Positions 14,545-22,447 of a stretch of DNA of 24,703 nt are shown in pieces. This DNA is from a virus: IMG/VR virus record IMGVR_UViG_3300025687_007527, positions 1 to 24,703 of that record; one strand, written 5' to 3'. The translations under genes were made by a program, and so were the position numbers. The notes beneath the pieces were generated by a model. The model searched no databases. It was not told the origin of the DNA and saw only the letters and a list, made by a program, of their open reading frames with translations. Every line of letters begins with the position of its first letter. Position 1 is the stretch's first letter.

Positions 14545-16257
14545 TTAGACTAAAGATGTGAAATTTTTTATCTTAGCAAAACTCAAAACTTTGTTAAACT
14601 TATCAGATATAGTCTCTTTGTGCGATATTACAAAAATGTTTGAGTTTGCAAATAGTTCCGAATTTAATAATTGTAAAACATTCTCCGTTGCTGAGTTATC
14701 AAGATAGCTATCAAGAACTTCATCCATTATGAGAAGATTAGTATTGATACTATTCTTCATCTTAGCTATTGTTCTCCAAGTCAAAAGAAGTGCCAGATCT
14801 ATTCTTTGCTTTTCGCCTTCAGAAAAGTTTTCATATGAAAAGTCATCTCTTCCTCTAGATTTTATTGACTCGTTGAACTCTTCATCAATGTTGAAAACTA
14901 CAAAGAAATTCATAGAGTTTAGAAAGATATTTGTGTGCTTGTTTATCAAAGGAAGATATTGCTTTATAATCTTTGCTTTTACTCCATCATCTTTGAGTAT
15001 AGTTGAAGATATGTCATACAAAGATTTAGAGTAAAGCAATTCTTTTTTCTGTTCTTCTAATGATTCTATCCTTTGTTGAATATCATTAAGATTAGATGCA
15101 TATTTTTCTTTAACAGTTTGAGTTTTTTCTAGCTTATCATTATCTAATCTAACTTTTTCTATGAATTTCTTTATGGCATAAATTGAATTCAACTTCTTGG
15201 ATACATCAGAGTCTTTATCTCTAATCTCAGATTCAATGCTTTCGGCATCACTAAGTCTGGAATTAAATTTTATTAGGCTTTTCTTTATGTCTTCTAGTGC
15301 TAGATTATATTCATCAATTTTACTACTTGATGCATTTAGTTCTGCGCTTTTAAAATCTTCATCTATTTTTTGATTGCAAGTTGGACATGCACTATTGTCA
15401 TTGTAGAATGACATTTTCTTTTTCAAATTAGAAATGTTTTGTTTTAACTTCTGTTCAATGTTAGAAATTTTGTTTATGTTAGATTCAACTTCAGACTTGA
15501 AACTAATGCTATCGTTTAGTGTTTGAATCTCACCTTTAAGTTCTGCAATAGATGATTCTATAAGAAGTATTTGCTTTTCATTATCTTTAATTATAGCGAG
15601 ATTATCAGTTATCTTTTTTTGTCTATCTTCAGAAGCATCTTTTATATACTGCTCTTGAAGGTCTTTCTTTTCAGCCTCTATAATGATAGAGTTTTCAATG
15701 TCAAGCAATTCACTTTTCAATTCAGATAGCTTCTTTTTTATTATAGAATTCATAACAGAAAATATCTCTATATCAAGAAGACTTTCTATTATGATTCTTC
15801 TGTCCGCTGGTTTCAACTGCATGAAAGGAGTGAAATTGCTTGCACCAAGAACTACTATTTGAGTAAACGCCTTGAAGTTAAAATTTAGAACGCTCTTTTC
15901 TAAAAACTGCTGATAGTCTTTATTGTGTGAATCTTGGCCAACTAGTTTGTCATCTTGATATATCTCAAAGACTGATGGCTTTATTCCTCGGCGAACTAGA
16001 TAATTTTTTGTCCCTATAGTAAACTCAATCTCAACTAGACAGTCTTTTTGATTTATAGAATTTACTAACTGATTCTTGTTTATGTTTCTAAACGGCTTGT
16101 TGAATAAAGCAAAAGATATTGCATCAAGAAGTGTGCTTTTTCCACTACCAGACTTTCCAATTAGAATCGTGCTTCTAGCATCATTTAAATTTATTTCTAC
16201 AAAATTGTTCCCAGTAGAGAGTAAATTTTTCCATCTAATCTTTTTGAATATAATCAT
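14545..16257 (-). CDS. 46: Recombination endonuclease subunit, Rad50/SbcC-like (gp46)
   Basis: ATPase subunit of the T4 gp46/47 complex (Rad50/Mre11 type), which resects DNA ends for recombination-dependent replication. At 570 residues it is close to T4 gp46 (560). Walker A GKSGSGKS is at 34-41, the Q-loop is around 130-150, the central part is a coiled coil with a zinc hook CPTC at 291-294, and the C-terminal ABC signature FSEGEKQRIDLALLL is followed by Walker B LLIMDEVLDS and the switch histidine in FVISHKE. The start ATG overlaps the stop of gene 47 by one base (TAATG), so the two subunits are translationally coupled. Nothing unusual was noted. Confidence 0.96.
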   Translation of the reverse strand: MIIFKKIRWKNLLSTGNNFVEINLNDARSTILIGKSGSGKSTLLDAISFALFNKPFRNINKNQLVNSINQKDCLVEIEFTIGTKNYLVRRGIKPSVFEIYQDDKLVGQDSHNKDYQQFLEKSVLNFNFKAFTQIVVLGASNFTPFMQLKPADRRIIIESLLDIEIFSVMNSIIKKKLSELKSELLDIENSIIIEAEKKDLQEQYIKDASEDRQKKITDNLAIIKDNEKQILLIESSIAELKGEIQTLNDSISFKSEVESNINKISNIEQKLKQNISNLKKKMSFYNDNSACPTCNQKIDEDFKSAELNASSSKIDEYNLALEDIKKSLIKFNSRLSDAESIESEIRDKDSDVSKKLNSIYAIKKFIEKVRLDNDKLEKTQTVKEKYASNLNDIQQRIESLEEQKKELLYSKSLYDISSTILKDDGVKAKIIKQYLPLINKHTNIFLNSMNFFVVFNIDEEFNESIKSRGRDDFSYENFSEGEKQRIDLALLLTWRTIAKMKNSINTNLLIMDEVLDSYLDNSATENVLQLLNSELFANSNIFVISHKETISDKFNKVLSFAKIKNFTSLV

Positions 16258-17375
16258 TATGAATTACTCTGAATATGTTCATTAGAACTAAGCGCATCAA
16301 AATACACTTCTCTAATTTTATTCTTAACATCACTTTTCAGCTTTTCACTTTTCAAATCATTTCCATTAGCATCTTCTTTAGAAACATTTATTATGTCAAC
16401 AAAATCATTAAGTATAGTTAGAGTATCTTTAGTTTCATCAACATCTACAGACTCAACAGAATCAGTATCAAAAATAGCTTCAACCACAGACAAGTCAGCA
16501 GGATTGGCTAATTGAACGCACTCGAAAAATTTATCAAATGCGTAAGGGTCCAACTTACTCTTAACTATAATCTTAACAAATTTGTTAGATAAACTGGAAT
16601 AATCAGATGATATTATTTGTTCTATGTCAATTCCGTTAGAATCATTATATTCTAGCTTGCGAAACATTTCATTTTCATTTCTTATAAATGTAAGATCGAG
16701 AGTTTCTGTATCCAAAACATGAAATCCTCGTCTGCAATTATAATCGCCCCACATCATTGGATAAGGCGCACCAAGATAATGAATATCACTCTTTGAACTT
16801 TTTTGATGATAGTGTCCAGATAGAGTCATGAAAAACTTATCAAATAGTTTTGAACTCATTCCAGATTCTGAAATTCTTCCTGCATACAATTCAAAACCAG
16901 CAAGCTCTAAGTGACCCATACACAATTTAGCATCACTATCGTTTATCATATTCAGAGAATGTTCGCTATTATCAGAACATATCCAGGGAACATAAAGAGT
17001 CTTAACATTGTCTAAAAAAACTTCTTTTGAATTTTCATAAAAGTTAAAATTGTCATATATAGACAAAAGCTCAATAACACTATTAACACTGTTTGTATGT
17101 TTGTAGTAAGTATCATGATTGCCGATAAGAATATCAACTCTATCACAAATTGAATTCAACTTATCAAATACCCTGCTTCTCCATAAATTAAGCGTATTAA
17201 AGTTTATGTATTTTCTTCTATCAAATACATCCCCTAGATGCACAACAGTTTTTATTCCACTATCAACTAGATATGGAAAAAACACATTCTCATAAAACTG
17301 CAAGAAGTATTCATTCAAATGCTTATTATCATTTCCTGAGCCACAGTGAGTATCTGTTATTATGGCAATTTTCAT
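16257..17375 (-). CDS. 47: Recombination endonuclease subunit, Mre11/SbcD-like (gp47)
   Basis: Nuclease subunit of the gp46/47 complex. The calcineurin-like phosphoesterase motifs are in order: ITDTHCG (D8, H10), LGDVFDRRKYIN (about 47-58), IGNHDTYYKHTN, GHLELAG and the last histidine pair in LSGHYHQKSS. At 372 residues it is slightly longer than T4 gp47 (339); the extra length lies in the variable C-terminal region, which ends in a charged helical tail likely to bind gp46. The start is ATG at 17375 with only a weak AAGTGA upstream. The gene lies 17 bp after gene 55 and overlaps 46. Confidence 0.95.
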   Translation of the reverse strand: MKIAIITDTHCGSGNDNKHLNEYFLQFYENVFFPYLVDSGIKTVVHLGDVFDRRKYINFNTLNLWRSRVFDKLNSICDRVDILIGNHDTYYKHTNSVNSVIELLSIYDNFNFYENSKEVFLDNVKTLYVPWICSDNSEHSLNMINDSDAKLCMGHLELAGFELYAGRISESGMSSKLFDKFFMTLSGHYHQKSSKSDIHYLGAPYPMMWGDYNCRRGFHVLDTETLDLTFIRNENEMFRKLEYNDSNGIDIEQIISSDYSSLSNKFVKIIVKSKLDPYAFDKFFECVQLANPADLSVVEAIFDTDSVESVDVDETKDTLTILNDFVDIINVSKEDANGNDLKSEKLKSDVKNKIREVYFDALSSNEHIQSNS

Positions 17376-17392
17376 AAGTTCACTTTATTGTT

Positions 17393-17953
17393 TTATTCTT
17401 CATCATCTTCTCCGACAAAAATGTCATCAAAACATCTACTTTTCTTCTTTGAGTATGTCTTAACTTTTCTCTTTCTGTCTTCTTGTGTGCTTTCAAACTT
17501 AGTTATAAATTCATGCATATTTGCATCTGAATAATCAGAACCATATTTTGTCACATTTAGATTTTCAACTTCTGCATATTCATGAGTTATTTTTTGATTG
17601 ATAAGTTTATACTTAGTATATAGATGCCGTTTTTCTCTCTGTATTCTTCTAACAAAAGCATAGTATATTATCTGAGTAAAGTATCCAAATGGATTAGAGC
17701 TTTTCTCTGGATCAAAATTGTTTATATACTTTAGAGAGTTTTCTATTCCATCTGCTATCATTTCTTCTTTGAAAGGATAATTAATGAAGTTTGGTCTGTT
17801 AGCTAAGCCTATAGATATTTTCTGTATGCACTCGCCTATGTATTCAGAAACTCTAGGCGCTTCTTCATTTTGATTGAATAACTCAATATGTTCTTTCATA
17901 GACTCTAAGAGTTTCTTATTGTCTACATAGTTTTCACTTTTCTTTTTTGTCAT
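17393..17953 (-). CDS. 55: Late-transcription sigma factor (gp55-like)
   Basis: Phage sigma factor that directs host RNA polymerase to TATAAATA late promoters, in T4 together with gp33 and the gp45 clamp. The 186 residues align with T4 gp55 (185): N-terminal [20 protein letters not shown], the core [20 protein letters not shown] (T4: [20 protein letters not shown]), [20 protein letters not shown], and an acidic C-terminus with CFDDIF, similar to the T4 tail that contacts the clamp (LDFLYE). The hydrophobic residues of that clamp-binding motif appear conserved. It is preceded by the largest non-coding gap in the window, which has a TATACT-type promoter just upstream. Confidence 0.95.
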   Translation of the reverse strand: [186 protein letters not shown]

Positions 17954-18463
17954 TTGAAATTCTCACAACATAAATCTTATTTGAGGGGATAACTTTATAG
18001 TATACTAAACACTATCAGATAAAAGCAATCGTGTAAAGAATTTGTAACAGATTTTTTTATGTTTGTCACATAGTAAATGAATATGTGAAATTGATAACCA
18101 ATACTAATGATATATATAGTATAGTTCTAGTAGAGATCAATAATAAGTATTAAAGATAATATTTGATTCAATGTGGTACATAGCCTATGTATACAAAAAA
18201 AATTCAAAACCAGAGTGCAAGTAGAAAATAATTTCAACTTAGATAACAAAGTATTGATATTTTTAGTAATGTTTTTTTAAAACATTGTTTTAGATGTTGA
18301 ACGAAAGTTTGCCTTTAACGAAATCTATAATATATTGATTTTATTGAACTTAAAAAAATAAAGCATTTAAATGCACCAAACGCATACAGTTGTACTAAAA
18401 GCACCATTTTTTTGAATTTTGTCGTTGTAGATACTTGAAATCATTAACGAAAAAAAGCACTTT
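17954..18463. other. Largest non-coding gap (about 510 bp), AT-rich
   Basis: No ORF of useful size and no tRNA is seen. It holds a candidate promoter for gene 55 (18028-17999), a dyad TACATAG-C-CTATGTA at 18177-18191, a short AT hairpin at 18268-18286, a 12-bp palindrome GCATTTAAATGC at 18363-18374, and several A/T runs. On the minus strand the palindrome is followed by a T-rich tract and could be a weak terminator of the uvsW transcript. Confidence 0.6.
17999..18028 (-). promoter_or_regulatory. Possible promoter for gene 55
   Basis: Minus strand: TTGCTT at 18028-18023, 18-bp spacer, TATACT at 18004-17999, followed by a leader of about 40 bases. The -35 hexamer is poor, the -10 good. Confidence 0.4.
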
Positions 18464-18799
18464 TTATTGAATGTCACCATCAACATTATTAAGTAGTACC
18501 ATATTGTAATATTGTTCGGCAATATCGTTTGCGGCATCTACTATCGTAAGTATGTTTCTCTTAGCTATTGGAAAAAATGCAGAATCGGAAGCTGGGATCC
18601 ATGGACTAACTAAAAATGAATATGATGCATCAAGATCTTGATATACAGACTTCAACATCATAGGCTCTCTAATGAAAATCATATCTTCAGAAGAAATCGT
18701 ATTATTCTCATTGATGTAATTTTTTCCATCAAACACTATTCCGAGAATTTCTTCATTAGTCAATAGCTTAACGATTCTTAGTTTACCTTCATGTTCCAT
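18464..18799 (-). CDS. Small phage protein with Sm-like character (second family member)
   Basis: A 111-residue protein starting with KLRIVKLLTNEEILGIVFDG, then REPMMLKSV, SFLVSPWIPASDSAFFPI and a C-terminal helix VDAANDIAEQYYNMVLL. The order matches that of the 2496-2795 product: an Sm-like opening strand pair, a PxxL strand, a Pro-containing PWxP/PYAP strand, and a final helix with a YN pair. I therefore treat them as paralogues of one small beta-barrel family of unknown function. It follows uvsW by 9 bp, so it is probably on the uvsW transcript. It is the last gene before the large non-coding gap. Confidence 0.7.
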   Translation of the reverse strand: MEHEGKLRIVKLLTNEEILGIVFDGKNYINENNTISSEDMIFIREPMMLKSVYQDLDASYSFLVSPWIPASDSAFFPIAKRNILTIVDAANDIAEQYYNMVLLNNVDGDIQ

Positions 18800-18808
18800 A
18801 TTTTATAC

Positions 18809-20293
18809 TCACTTCTTCATATTTACTTTATGTATTTTATATTCAAATTTTTGGTCATCATACATCTTAATTCTTTCTAGAAAATGCTTTACTGCAAAAT
18901 TTCTATGCTTCTTATAAGATAGATCATCCACTATGTCATACAGTTTAGCTTTATCTGATAAGTCTCCTATGCGAAGTGTTCTTCCTATAGATTGTAGCGT
19001 TTTTATTCTAGATTTTGTGGGTGATGCAAAGATAATGTTTTCCAAATTTCTTATATTGATTCCCGTTGAAAATACTCCACTAGATGCAACTATTATAGCA
19101 TCTTTTTCTTTCTCAACTATTTGACGAACATTCTCTCTTATGATAGAGTCTGTTTCTCCCGACACGAAAAAAACTTTTCTATCTGGATTAGTAGACTGCA
19201 ACTTATCTTTGATTAGATTGTACAATACTTTTCCATGAAGCTCGACTAACTGAAAAAGAACTAAGCAGTTTGCTTTTGTTGATATTGCCAAGTTTCTTAT
19301 GAATATATTTCTCTTTTCATTTTGCACTAAGTATTTTATTTCATCATGGTATCTGATTCCTTTAGTCGCCTTAGCTGTCTCTTCATCGTATTTTAGTATA
19401 ACACAATCAATAGTTAATTTTGCTAAATGCTTATTATCCATGAGATCTTTAGTTGTTGTCACAGAAAATGTTTTTCCAAAAAGACCCTCTAAAGTTAGCT
19501 TGTTAGTCTGCGATTCATCAAGCGTACCTGTAGTTCCTATTCTATATCTTGCGTTTGTTAGCTTTTCCATTATACTTATTAGAGACTTAGCTTTAAATGT
19601 GTGTACTTCATCTCCTATAACTACTTCAAATTGTTCAAACCAACTTTTTGGCAACTTAAATATGCTTTGCCAAGTTGAAATAATAAATTTTTTATTTGTA
19701 TTTTTTTCTTGACCTTGATATATACAATGATATACACTATCAACATCAATATTAGAATCTTTAGCAGAATACTCTCTAAAATCTGATAACATTTGATGGA
19801 CTAGAGAAACAGTTGGAACTATTATTAGAGTTTTTTTGTTATGAAATCTAGTTAGTGCATATATTATTAAACTTTTACCAGAACCAGTGGGAGACAAAAG
19901 AAGTGTACGCTCTTTTTTTATTGCTTGCAATATGGCTTGTAATTGATAATCTCTTGGTGATACTGATAGCTTCAAAGATGTTAAGAAATCTTGACAATCT
20001 TTTTCCAAAAAGTTATCATTATTTGTATGACTCAAAGACTCATCAAGCACAATCTCATATTCACGAGATTCGCAAAAATCGTAGAGTTGGGGCAACAGAC
20101 CCACATAAAGAGTATAGTTCATCTGATTAAAGAGTCTTATTTTTCCATCCCACATACGCATTTTGTATGAGGGCATAAAACGATAACCAGGAACATAAAA
20201 GCTGAAATATTCAGATAATTCTCTAGATATGCCAGATTCACAAGAAATTTGTAGAAAAACTTCATTCAATTTTGATGCAACAATTCTTTCCAT
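18809..20293 (-). CDS. uvsW: UvsW-like DNA/RNA helicase
   Basis: Superfamily 2 helicase, which in T4 unwinds R-loops and branched DNA and switches replication from origin to recombination mode. 494 residues against 503 in T4. The N-terminal domain (MRMWDGKIRLFN near 46) is the UvsW substrate-binding part. Helicase motifs: Q-like RDYQLQAI, motif I SPTGSGKS at 134-141, motif II GDEVH at 227-231, motif III GTTGTLDES, motif V SSGVFSTGINI and motif VI QSIGRTLRIG. AAGGTG precedes the ATG. A CATAAATA box (20318-20311) resembles a late promoter, which would fit the late expression of uvsW in T4. It is divergent from the next gene. Confidence 0.95.
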   Translation of the reverse strand: MERIVASKLNEVFLQISCESGISRELSEYFSFYVPGYRFMPSYKMRMWDGKIRLFNQMNYTLYVGLLPQLYDFCESREYEIVLDESLSHTNNDNFLEKDCQDFLTSLKLSVSPRDYQLQAILQAIKKERTLLLSPTGSGKSLIIYALTRFHNKKTLIIVPTVSLVHQMLSDFREYSAKDSNIDVDSVYHCIYQGQEKNTNKKFIISTWQSIFKLPKSWFEQFEVVIGDEVHTFKAKSLISIMEKLTNARYRIGTTGTLDESQTNKLTLEGLFGKTFSVTTTKDLMDNKHLAKLTIDCVILKYDEETAKATKGIRYHDEIKYLVQNEKRNIFIRNLAISTKANCLVLFQLVELHGKVLYNLIKDKLQSTNPDRKVFFVSGETDSIIRENVRQIVEKEKDAIIVASSGVFSTGINIRNLENIIFASPTKSRIKTLQSIGRTLRIGDLSDKAKLYDIVDDLSYKKHRNFAVKHFLERIKMYDDQKFEYKIHKVNMKK

Positions 20294-20310
20294 AATAATT
20301 CACCTTAAAT

Positions 20311-20318
20311 TATTTATG
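20311..20318 (-). promoter_or_regulatory. Late-promoter-like box before uvsW
   Basis: Minus strand CATAAATA, 7 of 8 matches to the T4 late consensus TATAAATA, 18 bp before the start codon. A start site about 6 bases downstream would leave a very short leader that still contains AAGGTG. Confidence 0.45.
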
Positions 20319-20339
20319 ACTAATTTTAAGCAATATTTT

Positions 20340-20368
20340 TTGACATTACATGAGAATTGATATATAAT
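20340..20368 (+). promoter_or_regulatory. Consensus sigma70 promoter for the rightward cluster
   Basis: TTGACA at 20340-20345, a 17-bp spacer, TATAAT at 20363-20368: a perfect match in both hexamers and spacing. It lies in the divergent region between uvsW and the first plus-strand gene, about 60 bp upstream of its ATG at 20430. Confidence 0.75.
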
Positions 20369-20429
20369 TAAATGCGATGCTATCTTGAAATGGTGGCAAA
20401 TTTAACACACACATCACATAGGAGAAATT

Positions 20430-20669
20430 ATGAGTGATATAAATCCATATAGAATTCGCTTTGAACTTTTGCAGATGGCTAAAGATCTTCTGATGGAAGA
20501 ATATTATGCGAAAAAAGAGGCTGCGATTGAATATTGGAGGGAGTTGAAAAACTCTCAAGGATGCACTGAGTTTCCTAGTTTTCCTGAACTGCCTTCATAT
20601 CCAACCGAACTTGATATTGTAAGAAAGGCTTCAATATTAAACGACTTTGTTTCAAGACACAATTTCTAA
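20430..20669 (+). CDS. Small conserved phage protein, function unknown
   Basis: A 79-residue protein. The first 45 residues look like one long amphipathic helix (YRIRFELLQMAKDLLMEEYY, then KKEAAIEYWRELK), followed by a Pro-rich turn (FPSFPELPSYP) and a second helix (IVRKASILNDFVS). Proteins with an INPYxxRFxLLxMAK start are, as I recall, common in T4-like environmental phages near uvsW; the function is unknown. GGAG lies seven bases before the ATG, and the strongest promoter of the window reads into it. It is the first gene of the rightward cluster that ends with uvsY. Confidence 0.75.
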   Translation: MSDINPYRIRFELLQMAKDLLMEEYYAKKEAAIEYWRELKNSQGCTEFPSFPELPSYPTELDIVRKASILNDFVSRHNF

Positions 20670-20703
20670 AGAAAAAAATGATAAAAGTTACATTATGTCT
20701 TTG

Positions 20704-20711
20704 GATAAATA
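20704..20711 (+). promoter_or_regulatory. Late-promoter-like box before the tail-tube-like gene
   Basis: GATAAATA, 7 of 8 matches to TATAAATA, 27 bp upstream of the ATG at 20739, placing the start site near 20718 with CGGAGG in the leader. It fits late expression of a virion gene. Confidence 0.6.
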
Positions 20712-20738
20712 CTATTTGAGATAATATTCGGAGGCATA

Positions 20739-21299
20739 ATGGCTTTTACCAACGTCAAAAATAGAAATTTTCAATCACCATCAAAATTCAATTTTCAAAT
20801 TGATCGACTTCGAGATTTTGATTTTTATGTTCAATCTGTTAATATTCCAGACATGAGCATATCTACTGCTGAAACTGGAACTCCGTTTTCTGCCATGAAA
20901 ATACATGGAGATCACATAGACTTCTCAAATTTACAGGTGACATTTAAATTGTCTGAGGGAATGTATAATTGGTACGAAATTTTCTCTTGGATACAAGCAC
21001 TTGGATTCCCAGAACGACAAAAGCAATTTGGAGATTTAAGACAATCAAAACTAAAAGACTTAGATGGAGACCCCATTCCAGAAAGAGGTGTATTTAGGGA
21101 TATAGGAGATCTATATGGACAAGCATCTCTAACTATAAACACAAGTCATAATAATCCACATTTAATGATAAACTTTGTGGACATTCATCCAATATCACTG
21201 GGTAGTGTTACATTAAGCACAACAGATACCGAGGTTGATTACTTGACATCTGATGTGACATTTGCTTATGATTACTTTACTGTAGAAAAAGTTAAATGA
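20739..21299 (+). CDS. Tail-tube-like (gp19-fold) virion structural protein
   Basis: A 186-residue protein. The N-terminal part (KFNFQIDRLRDFDFYVQSVN, then IPDMSISTAE, GTPFSAMKIHGDHIDF) and the C-terminal part (HPISLGSVTLSTTDTEVDYL, then SDVTFAYDYF) follow the pattern of T4 gp19 and related tube proteins: an opening strand, a P-G/HGD turn, a middle NWYEIFSWI helix, and a final IxxxxPxxLGxxxLxxxxxEVxxxxxxFxYDY strand set. I conclude a tube-fold protein of the tail or baseplate; whether it is the main tube subunit or a minor tube-like protein cannot be decided here, and T4-like phages can carry several copies. A late-promoter-like box and a strong CGGAGG support high late expression. Confidence 0.7.
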   Translation: MAFTNVKNRNFQSPSKFNFQIDRLRDFDFYVQSVNIPDMSISTAETGTPFSAMKIHGDHIDFSNLQVTFKLSEGMYNWYEIFSWIQALGFPERQKQFGDLRQSKLKDLDGDPIPERGVFRDIGDLYGQASLTINTSHNNPHLMINFVDIHPISLGSVTLSTTDTEVDYLTSDVTFAYDYFTVEKVK

Positions 21300-21315
21300 T
21301 AGAAAAGGTAATATT

Positions 21316-21681
21316 ATGAAAGCCAAAAAGAAGACGCGGGTAGAAAATTTTCCTAAAAAGATAAAAATTGCTTATTCAAATTTTGATCTGATAGCAAAAG
21401 ATAAGACTTGGAGTAATGCTAATGAAGCCCACGGAACTTGCGACTATGATAATTGTAAAATTGAATATAATTCAACTCAAAAGAGACCAGAAATAGTAAA
21501 TACCATAATTCACGAAGTTCTACATGCGATAATTCACGTTTTTGATATTCATTTTGACAGCCCCAAGATAGAAGAAGATGTTGTAACTAAACTAGCAAAT
21601 GGATTACAAACTGTTCTTTGGGATAATCCAGAGCTATCTAGAATTATCATCAATAGCGAGTCGAATGTCAAAGATGAGTGA
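21316..21681 (+). CDS. Small HExxH metallopeptidase-like protein
   Basis: A 121-residue protein with the zinc motif IIHEVLHAII near residues 64-73, preceded by a strand pattern (KIKIAYSNFDLIA, NCKIEYNSTQ) and followed by EEDVVTKLANGLQTVLWDNP, in which the first Glu pair could give the third metal ligand. This is the usual layout of short phage-encoded SprT/ImmA-like zincin proteins. The substrate is unknown; possible roles are processing of a host repressor or virion assembly. The start has AAAGG upstream. It sits between the tail-tube-like gene and two genes leading to uvsY. Confidence 0.75.
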   Translation: MKAKKKTRVENFPKKIKIAYSNFDLIAKDKTWSNANEAHGTCDYDNCKIEYNSTQKRPEIVNTIIHEVLHAIIHVFDIHFDSPKIEEDVVTKLANGLQTVLWDNPELSRIIINSESNVKDE

Positions 21682-21955
21682 TATTAAAAATATTTACGAT
21701 ACTGACTTAAATTCAGATGTTCCGCAATGGATTAAACAACTAGAACATGATGATGAAGTTATGATATTTTTTCCCGCTGATAGACTCTTAGCTTACTCCA
21801 TTGTTTTAGATAACTATATATCAGAATCAAAAGACCATATGTCAATTTTGACTGTAGTATACACATCAAAAGGCACAACAAAACTTGAAGAACTACTTTA
21901 TGATAACTATGCTTGCGGAGATGAAAATTCTTGGCACGCATTTCAAATAATGTAA
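21674..21955 (+). CDS. Small acidic protein, function unknown
   Basis: A 93-residue protein from the ATG at 21674, which overlaps the preceding stop by 8 bp; ATG at 21665 is also in frame, and a longer reading from 21599 would run deep into the previous gene and is rejected. The sequence is acidic with aromatic patches (VPQWIKQLEHDDEVMIFFPA, LEELLYDNYACGDENSWHAF) and no catalytic motif I can name. There is no clear Shine-Dalgarno sequence; translation is probably coupled to the metallopeptidase-like gene. It lies 7 bp before uvsY. Confidence 0.6.
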   Translation: MSDIKNIYDTDLNSDVPQWIKQLEHDDEVMIFFPADRLLAYSIVLDNYISESKDHMSILTVVYTSKGTTKLEELLYDNYACGDENSWHAFQIM

Positions 21956-21962
21956 ATATATT

Positions 21963-22394
21963 ATGAAACTAGAAGAAATTGAATTGATGTGGCAAGAAGA
22001 TTGCCATATAGATAGAACATCTTTAGACCAAGAGAGCATAAAAATCCCACTACTTCATAGTAAATATTACAAGATTTTTCTCAGAGAAAAGATGCAATTA
22101 AAAATTGAAGATTCTGAATACAAACAGTTCTATAAACTAAAGCATGAATACTATACTGGAAAACTATCTCAAGAAGAGCTTAATCAATATGGATGGGAAC
22201 AATTTCAATTTATATTGAAAGGCGACTTATCTGTTTATATTGACTCTGATAAAGATCTAGCTCAAAGATTAATAAAATTGCAAATACAAAAAGAAAAAGT
22301 AGAGCTTCTAGACAGCATCATAAAAACTCTAAACACTAGAGGGTTCTTAATTAAGAACGCAATAGACTTTATAAAATTCTCTAATGGAAATTAG
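21963..22394 (+). CDS. uvsY: UvsY-like recombination mediator
   Basis: Recombination mediator that in T4 loads UvsX recombinase on gp32-coated single-stranded DNA. At 143 residues it matches T4 UvsY (137) at the N-terminus (MKLEEIELMWQEDCHIDRTS; T4 starts MRLEDLQEELKKDVFIDSTK), at LLHSKYYKIF, at YYTGKLSQEEL, and at the C-terminus, SIIKTLNTRGFLIKNAIDFI (T4: GALDAIKSRGFAIKHIQDM). It is predicted to be mostly helical. It ends the rightward cluster and is followed by a bidirectional terminator. In T4 uvsW and uvsY are adjacent; here four small genes and a divergent promoter region separate them. Confidence 0.92.
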   Translation: MKLEEIELMWQEDCHIDRTSLDQESIKIPLLHSKYYKIFLREKMQLKIEDSEYKQFYKLKHEYYTGKLSQEELNQYGWEQFQFILKGDLSVYIDSDKDLAQRLIKLQIQKEKVELLDSIIKTLNTRGFLIKNAIDFIKFSNGN

Positions 22395-22400
22395 CATAAA

Positions 22401-22426
22401 AAAAGAGGGGCATATGCCCCTCTTTT
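22401..22426. terminator. Bidirectional palindromic terminator between uvsY and gene 23
   Basis: A perfect 26-bp palindrome: AAAAGAGGGGCAT followed by its exact reverse complement. It gives a GC-rich stem flanked by A and T runs on both strands, so it can stop transcription from uvsY (plus) and from gene 23 (minus). It lies 7 bp after the uvsY stop. Confidence 0.93.
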
Positions 22427-22447
22427 AGCTTCATATCTTTTCTGAGA

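Noticed and set aside
18268-18286. AT-only hairpin as a terminator
   Set aside because: An 8-bp stem of almost only A-T pairs is expected by chance in such sequence and is not placed at a gene end.
20346-20558. Minus-strand ORF of 70 codons between uvsW and the rightward cluster
   Set aside because: It is the shadow of the plus-strand gene at 20430-20669 and runs across the consensus promoter.
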